A program made the translations under genes and the position numbers. Of a stretch of DNA of 7,063 nt, positions 1 through 5,194 are shown in pieces. Below the pieces are notes generated by a model, which was given only the letters and a program-made list of their open reading frames with translations, searched no databases and was not told where the DNA came from. Origin of the DNA: Nostoc sp. GT001 (GTDB lineage Bacteria > Cyanobacteriota > Cyanobacteriia > Cyanobacteriales > Nostocaceae); NCBI RefSeq assembly GCF_030382115.1, contig NZ_JAUDRJ010000003.1, positions 564,520-571,582 of the forward strand. The letters are read 5' to 3'. Each line of letters starts with the position of its first letter. Within the stretch, counting starts at the first letter, position 1.

Positions 1-189
1 AAAAATACAGGGAATAGGGAATAGATATATACTGAGTCTTGTTCAAAAATTAAATAGGAGTGCTACATAACAATCCGATTTGATTTTTGAATTTATTTAC
101 GGGGACAGATAAGAGGCAACGCTCAAGAAGGCTCTTTGAATTGTACGGATTTTTTTCATGCAATCAAAAATTTGGGTGATAAAAAAAAT

Positions 190-217
190 GTAGAGACGCG
201 ATTTATCGCGTCTCTAC
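190..217 (-). terminator. Perfect 13-bp hairpin repeat followed by a U-tract
   Basis: The arms GTAGAGACGCGAT (190-202) and its exact complement (205-217) are separated by two bases. On the minus strand the stem is followed by one A and then eight T residues (181-188), which is the form of an intrinsic terminator. It lies about 40 bases past the stop codon of the site-2 protease gene and would end that transcript. The arm sequence matches a small dispersed repeat that I recall as very common in Nostoc and Anabaena genomes, so this may be a repeat recruited as a terminator. Confidence 0.7.
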
Positions 218-238
218 AAGGGTTTATGGTTTTTTGAT

Positions 239-258
239 AGATGCGATGAATTGCGTCT
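239..258. repeat. Degenerate second copy of the hairpin repeat
   Basis: The 20 bases match the core of the perfect hairpin at 190-217 in 16 positions. They can still fold as a 9-bp stem (239-247 with 250-258) around a GA loop if two G-U pairs are allowed. The copy abuts the stop codon of the protease gene, which is at 259-261. It could be a decayed repeat or an independent small stem. Confidence 0.4.
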
Positions 259-1383
259 TTATGCAGGGTTAGGTTGGGTTCGGCTTTGAAGTAGCTGGAT
301 AATTGCAGCTTTTTCTAAGATTCCAACTAGAACGCCATTCTCACGAATCACGGGAAGCACAGATAGTTTTTGTTGTTCGAGTAACTGCATGACTTCTAGC
401 AGAGGTTGATCTGATTGGACTGTGGTAGATTCAGTAATTGGTCGCATGACTTGTTTAACTTGAGTTTCTGACCACAGTGCTGTAGGGATGGTTCTTAAAT
501 TATCAACTGCGATCGCACCTACTAATTGTCCATCATCATCAGTCACTAAGAACCGATGCCAGTTTTGTCCACTTATGACTCGCTCATCGGCAAACTCTCT
601 CAGGGTAAGATTAGCAGATACAATCGGGCTGTCATGAGTTACAGCATCTTCGGCTGTCAAACCTGTGAGTTTTTCTTGGACTCTGGCAAATTGAGCCGAA
701 TTACCAGCATTTTGCAATAAGAAGAAGCCAATTAACAAATTCCAGAAGTTACCAGCGTTGCCAAATAATAGTAGGGGAACTACACCAGAAAGAATTGCTA
801 CCCAACCAAAGATTTGTCCAACTCGACTCGCAAAGGTTACACCTTTATAAGGATTACCTGTAATTTTCCAAACGATAGCTTTCAGTATATTACCGCCATC
901 TAAGGGCAAGCCAGGAATCAGGTTAAACAGGGCTAATGCCAAGTTAACAGAAGCTAGAACACCAAGGATTGCAGCTAACGGCCCTGATGCAGCAGTACTA
1001 ACACCAATCGCTGTAACGATACCGCATAGTAGTAAGCTTACCATTGGCCCGGCGATCGCTACCCAGAAAGCCTCACCTGGGGTTTTCGACTCTTTTTCTA
1101 AGCTCGCCAAACCGCCAAATATAAACAGTGTGATGGATTTGACATCAATTCCCTGACCAATCGCAACAAAACTGTGGCCTAATTCATGGGCGACGACAGA
1201 GGCAAATAACATCAGCGCTGTCATCAATCCTAGTAGCAAAGCTAATCCCGCTGACAATTGGGGAAATTGCGCCGCCAGTCCACTGCTATAGCTCCAAGTG
1301 ACTAAACCCAGAACTAAAAACCATGACGGATGGATATAGAAGGGAATTCCGAAGAGATTACCAACGCGAATTGTGCCATTCAT
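259..1383 (-). CDS. Site-2 protease family (M50) intramembrane zinc metalloprotease with two CBS domains
   Basis: This is probably a rhomboid-unrelated, S2P-type protease that cuts membrane-bound substrates within the bilayer, as in regulated intramembrane proteolysis. The substrate cannot be told from the sequence. Numbered from the GTG at 1392, the zinc motif HELGH is at residues 69-73 in a hydrophobic helix, and the second motif NLIPGLPLDGG is at 157-167 with the metal-binding Asp at 165. About six membrane segments fill residues 15-230. Two CBS repeats follow at roughly 248-300 and 311-367, a layout typical of the CBS-bearing S2P subgroup, where the tail is thought to sense adenine nucleotides. 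I prefer the ATG at 1383 (374 residues) to the GTG at 1392, because AAAGGTGA sits 5 bases before the ATG and overlaps the GTG. All motifs are intact. The gene has its own leader and a terminator downstream. The family is clear, but the biological role is not. Confidence 0.93.
   Translation of the reverse strand: MNGTIRVGNLFGIPFYIHPSWFLVLGLVTWSYSSGLAAQFPQLSAGLALLLGLMTALMLFASVVAHELGHSFVAIGQGIDVKSITLFIFGGLASLEKESKTPGEAFWVAIAGPMVSLLLCGIVTAIGVSTAASGPLAAILGVLASVNLALALFNLIPGLPLDGGNILKAIVWKITGNPYKGVTFASRVGQIFGWVAILSGVVPLLLFGNAGNFWNLLIGFFLLQNAGNSAQFARVQEKLTGLTAEDAVTHDSPIVSANLTLREFADERVISGQNWHRFLVTDDDGQLVGAIAVDNLRTIPTALWSETQVKQVMRPITESTTVQSDQPLLEVMQLLEQQKLSVLPVIRENGVLVGILEKAAIIQLLQSRTQPNPA
509..516. 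repeat. HIP1 octamer GCGATCGC
   Basis: This palindrome lies within the CBS part of the protease gene. The motif is greatly over-represented in many cyanobacterial genomes. Confidence 0.8.
1052..1059. repeat. HIP1 octamer GCGATCGC
   Basis: Second copy in the protease gene, near the codons for the AIAGP segment. Confidence 0.8.
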
Positions 1384-1388
1384 GTCGT

Positions 1389-1396
1389 TCACCTTT
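1389..1396 (-). promoter_or_regulatory. Ribosome binding site deciding the protease start
   Basis: The minus strand reads AAAGGTGA, then 5 bases, then the ATG at 1383. This spacing is good for ATG 1383, whereas the upstream GTG (1390-1392) lies inside the site itself. Confidence 0.55.
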
Positions 1397-1406
1397 GATT
1401 TCAGCT

Positions 1407-1434
1407 TCGAGAGGTTTGCTTTCTTCCCTCTCGA
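1407..1434 (-). promoter_or_regulatory. Hairpin in the protease leader
   Basis: Arms of 8 bases (TCGAGAGG and CCTCTCGA) pair perfectly around a 12-base purine-rich loop on the minus strand. The stem ends 10 bases before the ribosome binding site of the protease gene. It could be a leader structure or a protein binding dyad. There is no U-tract, so a simple terminator is unlikely. Confidence 0.4.
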
Positions 1435-1441
1435 TGTCTCT

Positions 1442-1469
1442 AGTGTAACGAAAGGTTAAGAGATTTTAA
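1442..1469 (-). promoter_or_regulatory. Weak candidate promoter for the protease gene
   Basis: On the minus strand TTAAAA (1464-1469) and TACACT (1442-1447) are 16 bases apart, a loose match to -35 and -10 boxes. The position upstream of the leader hairpin is sensible, but the match is poor and AT-rich DNA gives such hits by chance. Confidence 0.22.
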
Positions 1470-1537
1470 TCTTGACGGCGGTAGTGGTGTCCGTCTGTAA
1501 AGGTGCGGTTATTAGGAATATTGTCCAATAACTCTCA

Positions 1538-1759
1538 CTAGCTCTCGATTGGTACATCAGGCAGGCGACTCCATTCATTCCAAGAGCCATCATAATTGCG
1601 AACATTCGGATAGCCCAATAAATACTTTAAGACAAACCAGGTATATCCAGAACGCCCACCGATGGCACAGTAGGGGAACACTTCCTTATCAGTCGTAATG
1701 CCTTTACTCTCATAAAGATTTTTCAATTTGTTGAATGATTTAAAAGTTCCATCCTTATT
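1538..1759 (-). pseudogene. Sulfurtransferase, 3' part, separated by the insertion
   Basis: This is the C-terminal quarter of the rhodanese-family protein whose start is at 3837. It covers residues 208-280 of the restored 280-residue protein. It holds the active loop CAIGGRS with the likely catalytic cysteine (residue 238), followed by the conserved YDGSWNEWS segment, and ends at TAG 1538-1540. Reading upstream, the frame runs into the insertion sequence at 1760, where a TTG (1787-1789) could give an 83-residue ORF. I see no good ribosome binding site for it, and the piece lacks most of its fold. Transcripts from the transposase gene run in the same direction and could pass through it. It is best read as part of a split gene. 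Confidence 0.88.
1755..1759. repeat. Target site duplication, left copy (TTATT)
   Basis: TTATT directly flanks the left inverted repeat and is repeated at 3212-3216 beyond the right end. Deleting the element and one copy restores the sulfurtransferase frame exactly, which supports it as the duplication made on insertion. Confidence 0.85.
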
Positions 1760-1783
1760 CAATACCTCTGCCAATTTACGAGG
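1760..1783 (+). repeat. Left terminal inverted repeat of the insertion sequence
   Basis: The 24 bases begin CAATACCT and pair with the right end in 19 positions. The stop codon of the transposase (1776-1778) lies inside this repeat, so the end of the gene and the end of the element overlap. Confidence 0.85.
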
Positions 1784-3116
1784 GTTCAACGCCAGTGGAA
1801 ACGGGATGAATACGTCCTAAAGAAGTAAGCTTGGCAAAAATCTGGGTTAATAAAATAGGCTCAGGGATTTCGGGAAGCATTTTTAACATTTCACGAACAT
1901 ATCGAAAACCACGATGGTAAGCCTTAAGGTCAATAATGCCAGAACCGGGATTGAGTTGCTGGAAATCAGCGAGAAGATGGTGGGATAAATTGACCATAAA
2001 AAATGCTAAATTAGAAGCATTAGTCACGGCAGTTTGGCTCAGGTTCATAAAATCTTCCAATCCCCAAAACTGCTTGGCATCCCTAAAATTAAACTCGATT
2101 TGGAAACGGAGTTTGTAATAGTCGATAATTTTTTCAAATGACAGAGTTAGGTCGCTAGAAAAAATAATTACATGGCTGCAAGCATTAGTTTTAAGATTGG
2201 TTTTGACCAAAATCACTACATTGAGAGCTTGGGCAAATTCTTTGTGAATAAGAGTGGCTTGATAAATATCAGTTTGAATATCATCCTCAATAGCACTTTT
2301 ACATAAGTATTTGTCAGGTATATTACGATAGTCTAGCTTATCACCGTATTTACGACGAGAGCGCTTACTGGAGTCAGGATTTTCATAAGGGAAGTATAAT
2401 GCTGAATCATGGCGCAATTTGGAAATTATCTGCAAGTTGACAAGACGTGCCATCTGCAAAGCATTGTTGTTACCAAAATGACCATCTACTACCAAGTAGG
2501 TGAGGGAAATAGAGTTAGCTAATAACTTGAATAGTGAACCAATCATTTTCTGAATTAGTATTAATTCAGATGTTAATATCACTTCCTTTTTATTTTTGTT
2601 TTTACTTCCTTTTGGTCGTCCACGCCCACGCTTTTCTTTTTTGTTTGGTTTTTCGATTGTCGAGGTACTTTTTGTTTGAGTATCTTTCTTTATTACCTGT
2701 TCTATCTGAATCGGAAACGAGTGCCTCTGTTCAACACTCACTAATGATAATACAAAGAAAGATAATCCTGATATCGGTTTATTGGCTAGGCTAGAAAAGA
2801 ATCTATCTAATCCATAAGTCTTTTTACCCGATTTACTGACTACAACTTCATCTCCTGCAAGCAAATATACCTCATTCGCACGGAACAAATGCTTGCGGAA
2901 AAATAGCCAAAACAATGTAGCCCAAGGTATTACTGTATGAAAAAACCGCAACATCGTCCGATAACTACCACCAATGCCTGCCCAACGGGAAATTCCCAAC
3001 ATCGTGACTCGTCCGCTCATCGCTAACATAGCCAGGATTATCTGGTTCAATTGCCGCATCGTCGTAGCGTTTATCTGCGGTAGCAAGCATTGTAGCAGTG
3101 ATAAGATATCGGACAT
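1776..3116 (-). CDS. DDE transposase of the IS4-like insertion sequence
   Basis: This 446-residue enzyme should cut and join the ends of its own element. The probable catalytic triad is Asp89 (in LLAGDEVVVSK), Asp211 (in YLVVDGHFGN) and Glu341. Glu341 lies in YYKLRFQIEFNFRDAK, which fits the IS4 signature Y-(2)-R-(3)-E-(6)-K exactly (Tyr334, Arg337, Glu341, Lys348). Residues 145-178, between the two Asp residues, form a charged, low-complexity insert with RGRGRPKGSKN (163-173), which looks like an AT-hook that binds the minor groove of AT-rich DNA. The start is ATG 3116 with no strong ribosome binding site, which is common for transposases and keeps expression low. The TAA is inside the left inverted repeat. 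The gene shows no stop or frameshift, so it is likely functional. The exact family needs a comparison of ends and transposase with curated elements. Confidence 0.93.
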   Translation of the reverse strand: MSDILSLLQCLLPQINATTMRQLNQIILAMLAMSGRVTMLGISRWAGIGGSYRTMLRFFHTVIPWATLFWLFFRKHLFRANEVYLLAGDEVVVSKSGKKTYGLDRFFSSLANKPISGLSFFVLSLVSVEQRHSFPIQIEQVIKKDTQTKSTSTIEKPNKKEKRGRGRPKGSKNKNKKEVILTSELILIQKMIGSLFKLLANSISLTYLVVDGHFGNNNALQMARLVNLQIISKLRHDSALYFPYENPDSSKRSRRKYGDKLDYRNIPDKYLCKSAIEDDIQTDIYQATLIHKEFAQALNVVILVKTNLKTNACSHVIIFSSDLTLSFEKIIDYYKLRFQIEFNFRDAKQFWGLEDFMNLSQTAVTNASNLAFFMVNLSHHLLADFQQLNPGSGIIDLKAYHRGFRYVREMLKMLPEIPEPILLTQIFAKLTSLGRIHPVSTGVEPS

Positions 3117-3187
3117 GGGCTGATTGTAGTTTTTGAGTTGTCGTTGTGAGAGACAATAACTCTACTACATCGGCCCTCTCTCCTCAT

Positions 3188-3211
3188 CCTCTTATTTTGG
3201 CTAAGGTATTG
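3188..3211 (-). repeat. Right terminal inverted repeat of the insertion sequence
   Basis: Read on the minus strand it starts CAATACCTTAGCCAA and matches the left end in 19 of 24 positions. It is the end upstream of the transposase gene, with about 70 bases between it and the start codon. Confidence 0.85.
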
Positions 3212-3216
3212 TTATT
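3212..3216. repeat. Target site duplication, right copy (TTATT)
   Basis: This is the second copy of the TTATT found at 1755-1759. On the minus strand it is the AATAA that encodes Asn208 and the first two bases of Lys209 in the uninterrupted gene. Confidence 0.85.
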
Positions 3217-3628
3217 GAGAGTTAAAATATGCTCAAGATGCACTGCACCGGGAATATGTCCAGTACGTTCGCCTGCTTTTGGTGGCCGATCGAAAAACCA
3301 CTCACCAGAGTATTCTTGCAGTGTTCGGACATCTAACAACACCCTATCGCTTCTACCTATCGATGCCTGAACTTCATTGTGTAATACTCGCAGATGAGCA
3401 TCAATACCTTTGGTACAGTAATTAGTGGAAGCAAACGTAGATAATTCAGTTGCTAGTGGACGGCCTTCTGATTTCCATTTTTGGTAGCCGCCATTGAGAA
3501 CTCGTACATTCTCATGTCCAAAGACTTTCAACAACCAGAAAATCCAGGCTCCCGTTCCTGGATAGCTGCCATAAGCAATCACTGTGGTGTCATTGGTGAT
3601 GCCTGAACGTGCCATCAGCCTTTCAAAA

Positions 3629-3636
3629 GCGATCGC
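3629..3636. repeat. HIP1 octamer GCGATCGC
   Basis: Copy in the 5' part of the sulfurtransferase gene, on the host side of the insertion. Confidence 0.8.
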
Positions 3637-3845
3637 ATCCAAATTCGTCTTCAAGTCGGGCAAGAGTAAGTCTGTAACTATGTTCCAGAAGACAGCACCA
3701 GGTATGTGAGCCTTTTTGTACGGCTCTGGACTCATATCCACTTCAATAATGCGGATGTTTGGATCGTTAAGATGATTTGCAAGCCACTGGGTATCAACGA
3801 GAACAGATGGATCGGCGTATTGAGACAATTGAGACACTTGTATTT

Positions 3846-3850
3846 CTCCT
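3846..3850 (-). promoter_or_regulatory. Ribosome binding site deciding the GTG start of the sulfurtransferase
   Basis: The minus strand reads AGGAG, 8 bases before the GTG at 3835-3837. No ATG lies closer in that frame. Confidence 0.6.
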
Positions 3851-3893
3851 GTAATAGCGCGAAAAGAATTGAAAATTGTGTTTCCTCAACGAT

Positions 3894-4313
3894 TTAGTCT
3901 TGGTTGTAGTTGGGAAATACGATGTGCGATGTGCGATGCACTAAGGTTGTGGAAATAGAGAATAAGGAAAAGCCAATCAGTGGGTGAAACACTGCTAGAG
4001 GAAAAGAAGTCTGCAAGTGAATTGTGAGAAATTGCAGTCCTAGCAGCACTGGCATACTTGCCGTAAGGTTTCGGATTCTTCGAGGAAACGGAATTAAAAA
4101 CACCCAAATCAACAAAATTAGTGAGAGTCCGCCATATCCTCGCACGAGCCAAATATGTAGGTTCCACCAATCAGAGTTGTAAAAGTAAGCCAGTCCAACA
4201 CTGAATATTTGGATTATTAAACAGAGATTGAAAAGCACTGCGGCGATCAAAAAACTGATTTTAATCCAGCGCCCGGATATCTGTGTGTCATCAATGCCAG
4301 AATTTACAGTCAT
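3894..4313 (-). CDS. Small four-helix membrane protein, DUF6220-like
   Basis: The function of this family is not known to me. The 139-residue product has four hydrophobic segments at about residues 17-43, 56-77, 84-101 and 105-125, so it should sit in a cell membrane with both ends on the same side. Features that recall DUF6220 proteins are the LCLIIQIFSVGLA stretch in helix 1, the WWNLHIWLVR segment at 49-58 and the FHPLIGF motif at 109-115, whose histidines might bind haem or a quinone, but that is speculation. There is no signal peptide distinct from helix 1. The ATG at 4313 is the only good start, and the ribosome binding site is weak. The tail after residue 125 is encoded across a 7-base repeat and may be altered. 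The gene lies 56 bases upstream of the sulfurtransferase on the same strand and is divergent from the LuxR-type regulator. The coding call is firm; the family assignment is from memory. Confidence 0.78.
   Translation of the reverse strand: MTVNSGIDDTQISGRWIKISFLIAAVLFNLCLIIQIFSVGLAYFYNSDWWNLHIWLVRGYGGLSLILLIWVFLIPFPRRIRNLTASMPVLLGLQFLTIHLQTSFPLAVFHPLIGFSLFSISTTLVHRTSHIVFPNYNQD
3921..3941. repeat. Three tandem 7-base units near the 3' end of the DUF6220-like gene
   Basis: GATGTGC occurs twice, followed by the variant GATGCAC. Each unit is 7 bases, so gain or loss of one would change the reading frame of the last dozen or so codons of the membrane protein. Confidence 0.55.
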
Positions 4314-4344
4314 GTAAAGTAATCCAAAAAACCAAACAAAGGAT

Positions 4345-4371
4345 TTGAGTTGGTGTGACTAAAGCTAAGAT
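4345..4371 (+). promoter_or_regulatory. Weak candidate promoter for the LuxR-type regulator
   Basis: TTGAGT (4345-4350) and TAAGAT (4366-4371) are 15 bases apart, a partial match to -35 and -10 boxes with short spacing. The dyad at 4372-4401 starts directly after the second box. Positional sense is the main support. Confidence 0.22.
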
Positions 4372-4401
4372 AGGTCTGGTTGCGATACTGCGCCTAGACC
4401 T
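4372..4401. promoter_or_regulatory. Dyad between the divergent genes, candidate operator
   Basis: AGGTCT (4372-4377) and AGACCT (4396-4401) are perfect inverted copies. An inner GCG/CGC pair and two further pairs let the whole block fold as an 11-bp stem with a small bulge. It lies in the 111-base space between the DUF6220-like gene and the regulator, 23 bases before the ATG of the regulator. LuxR-type proteins often bind such dyads as dimers, so autoregulation or shared control of both genes is a reasonable guess. Confidence 0.4.
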
Positions 4402-4424
4402 CAAACGAGTACACTTTGCAAATC

Positions 4425-5087
4425 ATGGTTGCCTTACAAGCTCTATTTCATGGAATTGCTCAAGCTCAAGATGAACAGACTTTGCGATTGCACATATCCG
4501 CAGAAATGAGTGAGTATTTTTCAGCTACACGATGTGGGCTGTTTTTCTTTGCCCAAATTTCTTTAGTTGACAGCAAGATTCAAAAAGCACTGCAAATTGC
4601 ATTATCACCTCAACACAATCCAGTTGCACGCTACTTGCTAGAACGCCATGCCCCTGTTCATGAAGCTTTGGTAGTAGAACCTAAAACATGGAAATTGATT
4701 TGTCCTCGTGCCGATCACTGGCACGTCATGGCAGGGCCAATTGTCAGCAATGGTGAGTTAGTAGGTGTGGTAGGTTTGACGCGTCAACAAGGAATGCCTG
4801 CATTTGATTCACAAAATCTTACAGATTTGAGTGCGCTTTGTCTGCATATTTCTACTTGGGTGGCAATGGCGCAATTGCAACAACCACTATTACAGACAAA
4901 GCGTTTAACGCCTCGTGAAATGCAAATTGCTTCCTTGGTGGCTCAAGGACAAACCAATGCAGAAATTAGTGCTGAACTTTGGATTACTGAAAACTCTGTC
5001 AAACAAGCCTTAAAAAGGATGTTTCGCAAGCTTGAGGTTTCATCTCGCGCTCACATGGTTGCAAAACTTTCCCCAGTTTCAAAATAA
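4425..5087 (+). CDS. LuxR-type transcriptional regulator with an N-terminal GAF-like sensor domain
   Basis: This is a DNA-binding regulator of the cytoplasm. Residues 1 to about 150 (from ATG 4425) resemble a GAF-like domain, with the segment CPRADHWHVMAGPIVSNG at about 93-110 and VVGLTRQ following. The C-terminal helix-turn-helix spans about residues 160-213, starting LTPREMQIASLVAQGQT and containing the recognition part ENSVKQALKRMFRKL, which is the standard LuxR/GerE fold. No phospho-receiver domain is present, so it is not a usual response regulator. Cys37, Cys93, His98, His100, Cys139 and His141 are candidates for redox or metal sensing, but nothing proves it. A TTG at 4416 would add three residues. 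ATG 4425 is preferred only because it is the stronger codon, as neither has a clear ribosome binding site. The gene is divergent from the membrane protein and sulfurtransferase genes and probably controls them and itself. Confidence 0.87.
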   Translation: MVALQALFHGIAQAQDEQTLRLHISAEMSEYFSATRCGLFFFAQISLVDSKIQKALQIALSPQHNPVARYLLERHAPVHEALVVEPKTWKLICPRADHWHVMAGPIVSNGELVGVVGLTRQQGMPAFDSQNLTDLSALCLHISTWVAMAQLQQPLLQTKRLTPREMQIASLVAQGQTNAEISAELWITENSVKQALKRMFRKLEVSSRAHMVAKLSPVSK

Positions 5088-5131
5088 ATGACCTTTTATT
5101 GCCTGATTAATCCTGGATTTCTCTCCTCATC

Positions 5132-5185
5132 TCCCCCTGATAAGCATTTCTATGAAAATATAAAGTGAAACGCGATCAGGGGGGA
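5132..5185. repeat. Inverted repeat between convergent genes
   Basis: CCCCCTGAT (5133-5141) and ATCAGGGGG (5175-5183) pair perfectly around a 33-base AT-rich loop. The block fills the gap between the 3' ends of the regulator and the GGDEF-EAL gene. No U-tract follows on either strand and the loop is long, so a two-way terminator is possible but not shown. Confidence 0.5.
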
Positions 5186-5194
5186 TCTTCTGGC

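Larger units (their letters stand above)
1..258. other. Gene-free left flank with short repeats
   Basis: I see no convincing coding region here. The stretch is AT-rich. It starts with two tandem copies of the heptamer GGGAATA (about positions 10-23), a type of short repeat common in heterocystous cyanobacteria. It ends with two related hairpins just past the stop codon of the protease gene, listed separately. The left part may belong to the upstream or downstream region of a gene outside the window. Confidence 0.5.
1760..3211 (-). mobile_element. Complete 1452-bp insertion sequence, IS4-like, inside the sulfurtransferase gene
   Basis: The element is bounded by 24-bp inverted repeats that agree in 19 positions (outer part CAATACCTnnGCCAA) and flanked by a 5-bp duplication, TTATT. 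It carries one full-length transposase gene in the same orientation as the host gene, with no passenger gene. The element contains none of the HIP1 octamers seen in the flanking genes, in keeping with an imported sequence. The transposase has the IS4-type catalytic signature, but classical IS4 members usually make longer duplications, so it may belong to a neighbouring family of the IS4/ISH3/IS1634/IS701 group. Intact ends and gene suggest that it is recent and may still be mobile. Confidence 0.92.
3184..3837 (-). pseudogene. Thiosulfate/3-mercaptopyruvate sulfurtransferase (rhodanese), 5' part, interrupted by the insertion sequence
   Basis: Intact enzymes of this family move sulfur from thiosulfate or mercaptopyruvate to cyanide or a thiol through a cysteine persulfide. 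This part has the inactive N-terminal rhodanese domain (about residues 10-130, with AHIPGAVFWN at 43-52) and the first half of the catalytic domain (LLDVRTLQEYSGE at 167-179, GHIPGAVHLEH at 193-203). Host sequence ends at Asn208. The last nine residues to the stop at 3184 come from the element, so the product would lack the catalytic cysteine found in the part at 1538-1759. The GTG start at 3837 is supported by AGGAG 8 bases upstream. Restored, the gene has 281 codons including the stop, a usual length for the two-domain family. It follows the DUF6220-like gene by 56 bases, so the two are probably cotranscribed. The thiosulfate/mercaptopyruvate preference is not certain. Confidence 0.9.

Noticed and set aside
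1538..1789. An 83-residue rhodanese-like protein starting at TTG 1787 as a separate gene
   Set aside because: Its first ten residues are encoded by the end of the insertion sequence, there is no good ribosome binding site, and the rest joins exactly to the part at 3217-3837. It is a fragment of a split gene.
1936..2794. Open reading frames on the plus strand within the transposase gene (about 1936-2118 and 2534-2794)
   Set aside because: They are antisense to a clearly conserved transposase, have no recognisable domains and look like chance open frames in AT-rich DNA.
3117..3183. A promoter for the transposase between the right inverted repeat and its start codon
   Set aside because: TTGTCT and TACAAT can be picked out on the minus strand, but they are 22 bases apart, too far for a standard promoter.
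2965..3370. Short open frames across the right end of the element (minus 2965-3156, plus 3146-3370)
   Set aside because: Each overlaps the transposase or sulfurtransferase gene in another frame, and one crosses the element boundary, so it could not predate the insertion.
3706..4170. Open frames overlapping the sulfurtransferase start and the membrane protein (plus 3706-3897, minus 3886-4170)
   Set aside because: They lie in other frames of better supported genes and show no family resemblance.
4416..4424. TTG 4416 as the start of the LuxR-type regulator
   Set aside because: It adds only three residues and is a weaker start codon than the in-frame ATG 4425. The choice is not certain because neither has a clear ribosome binding site.
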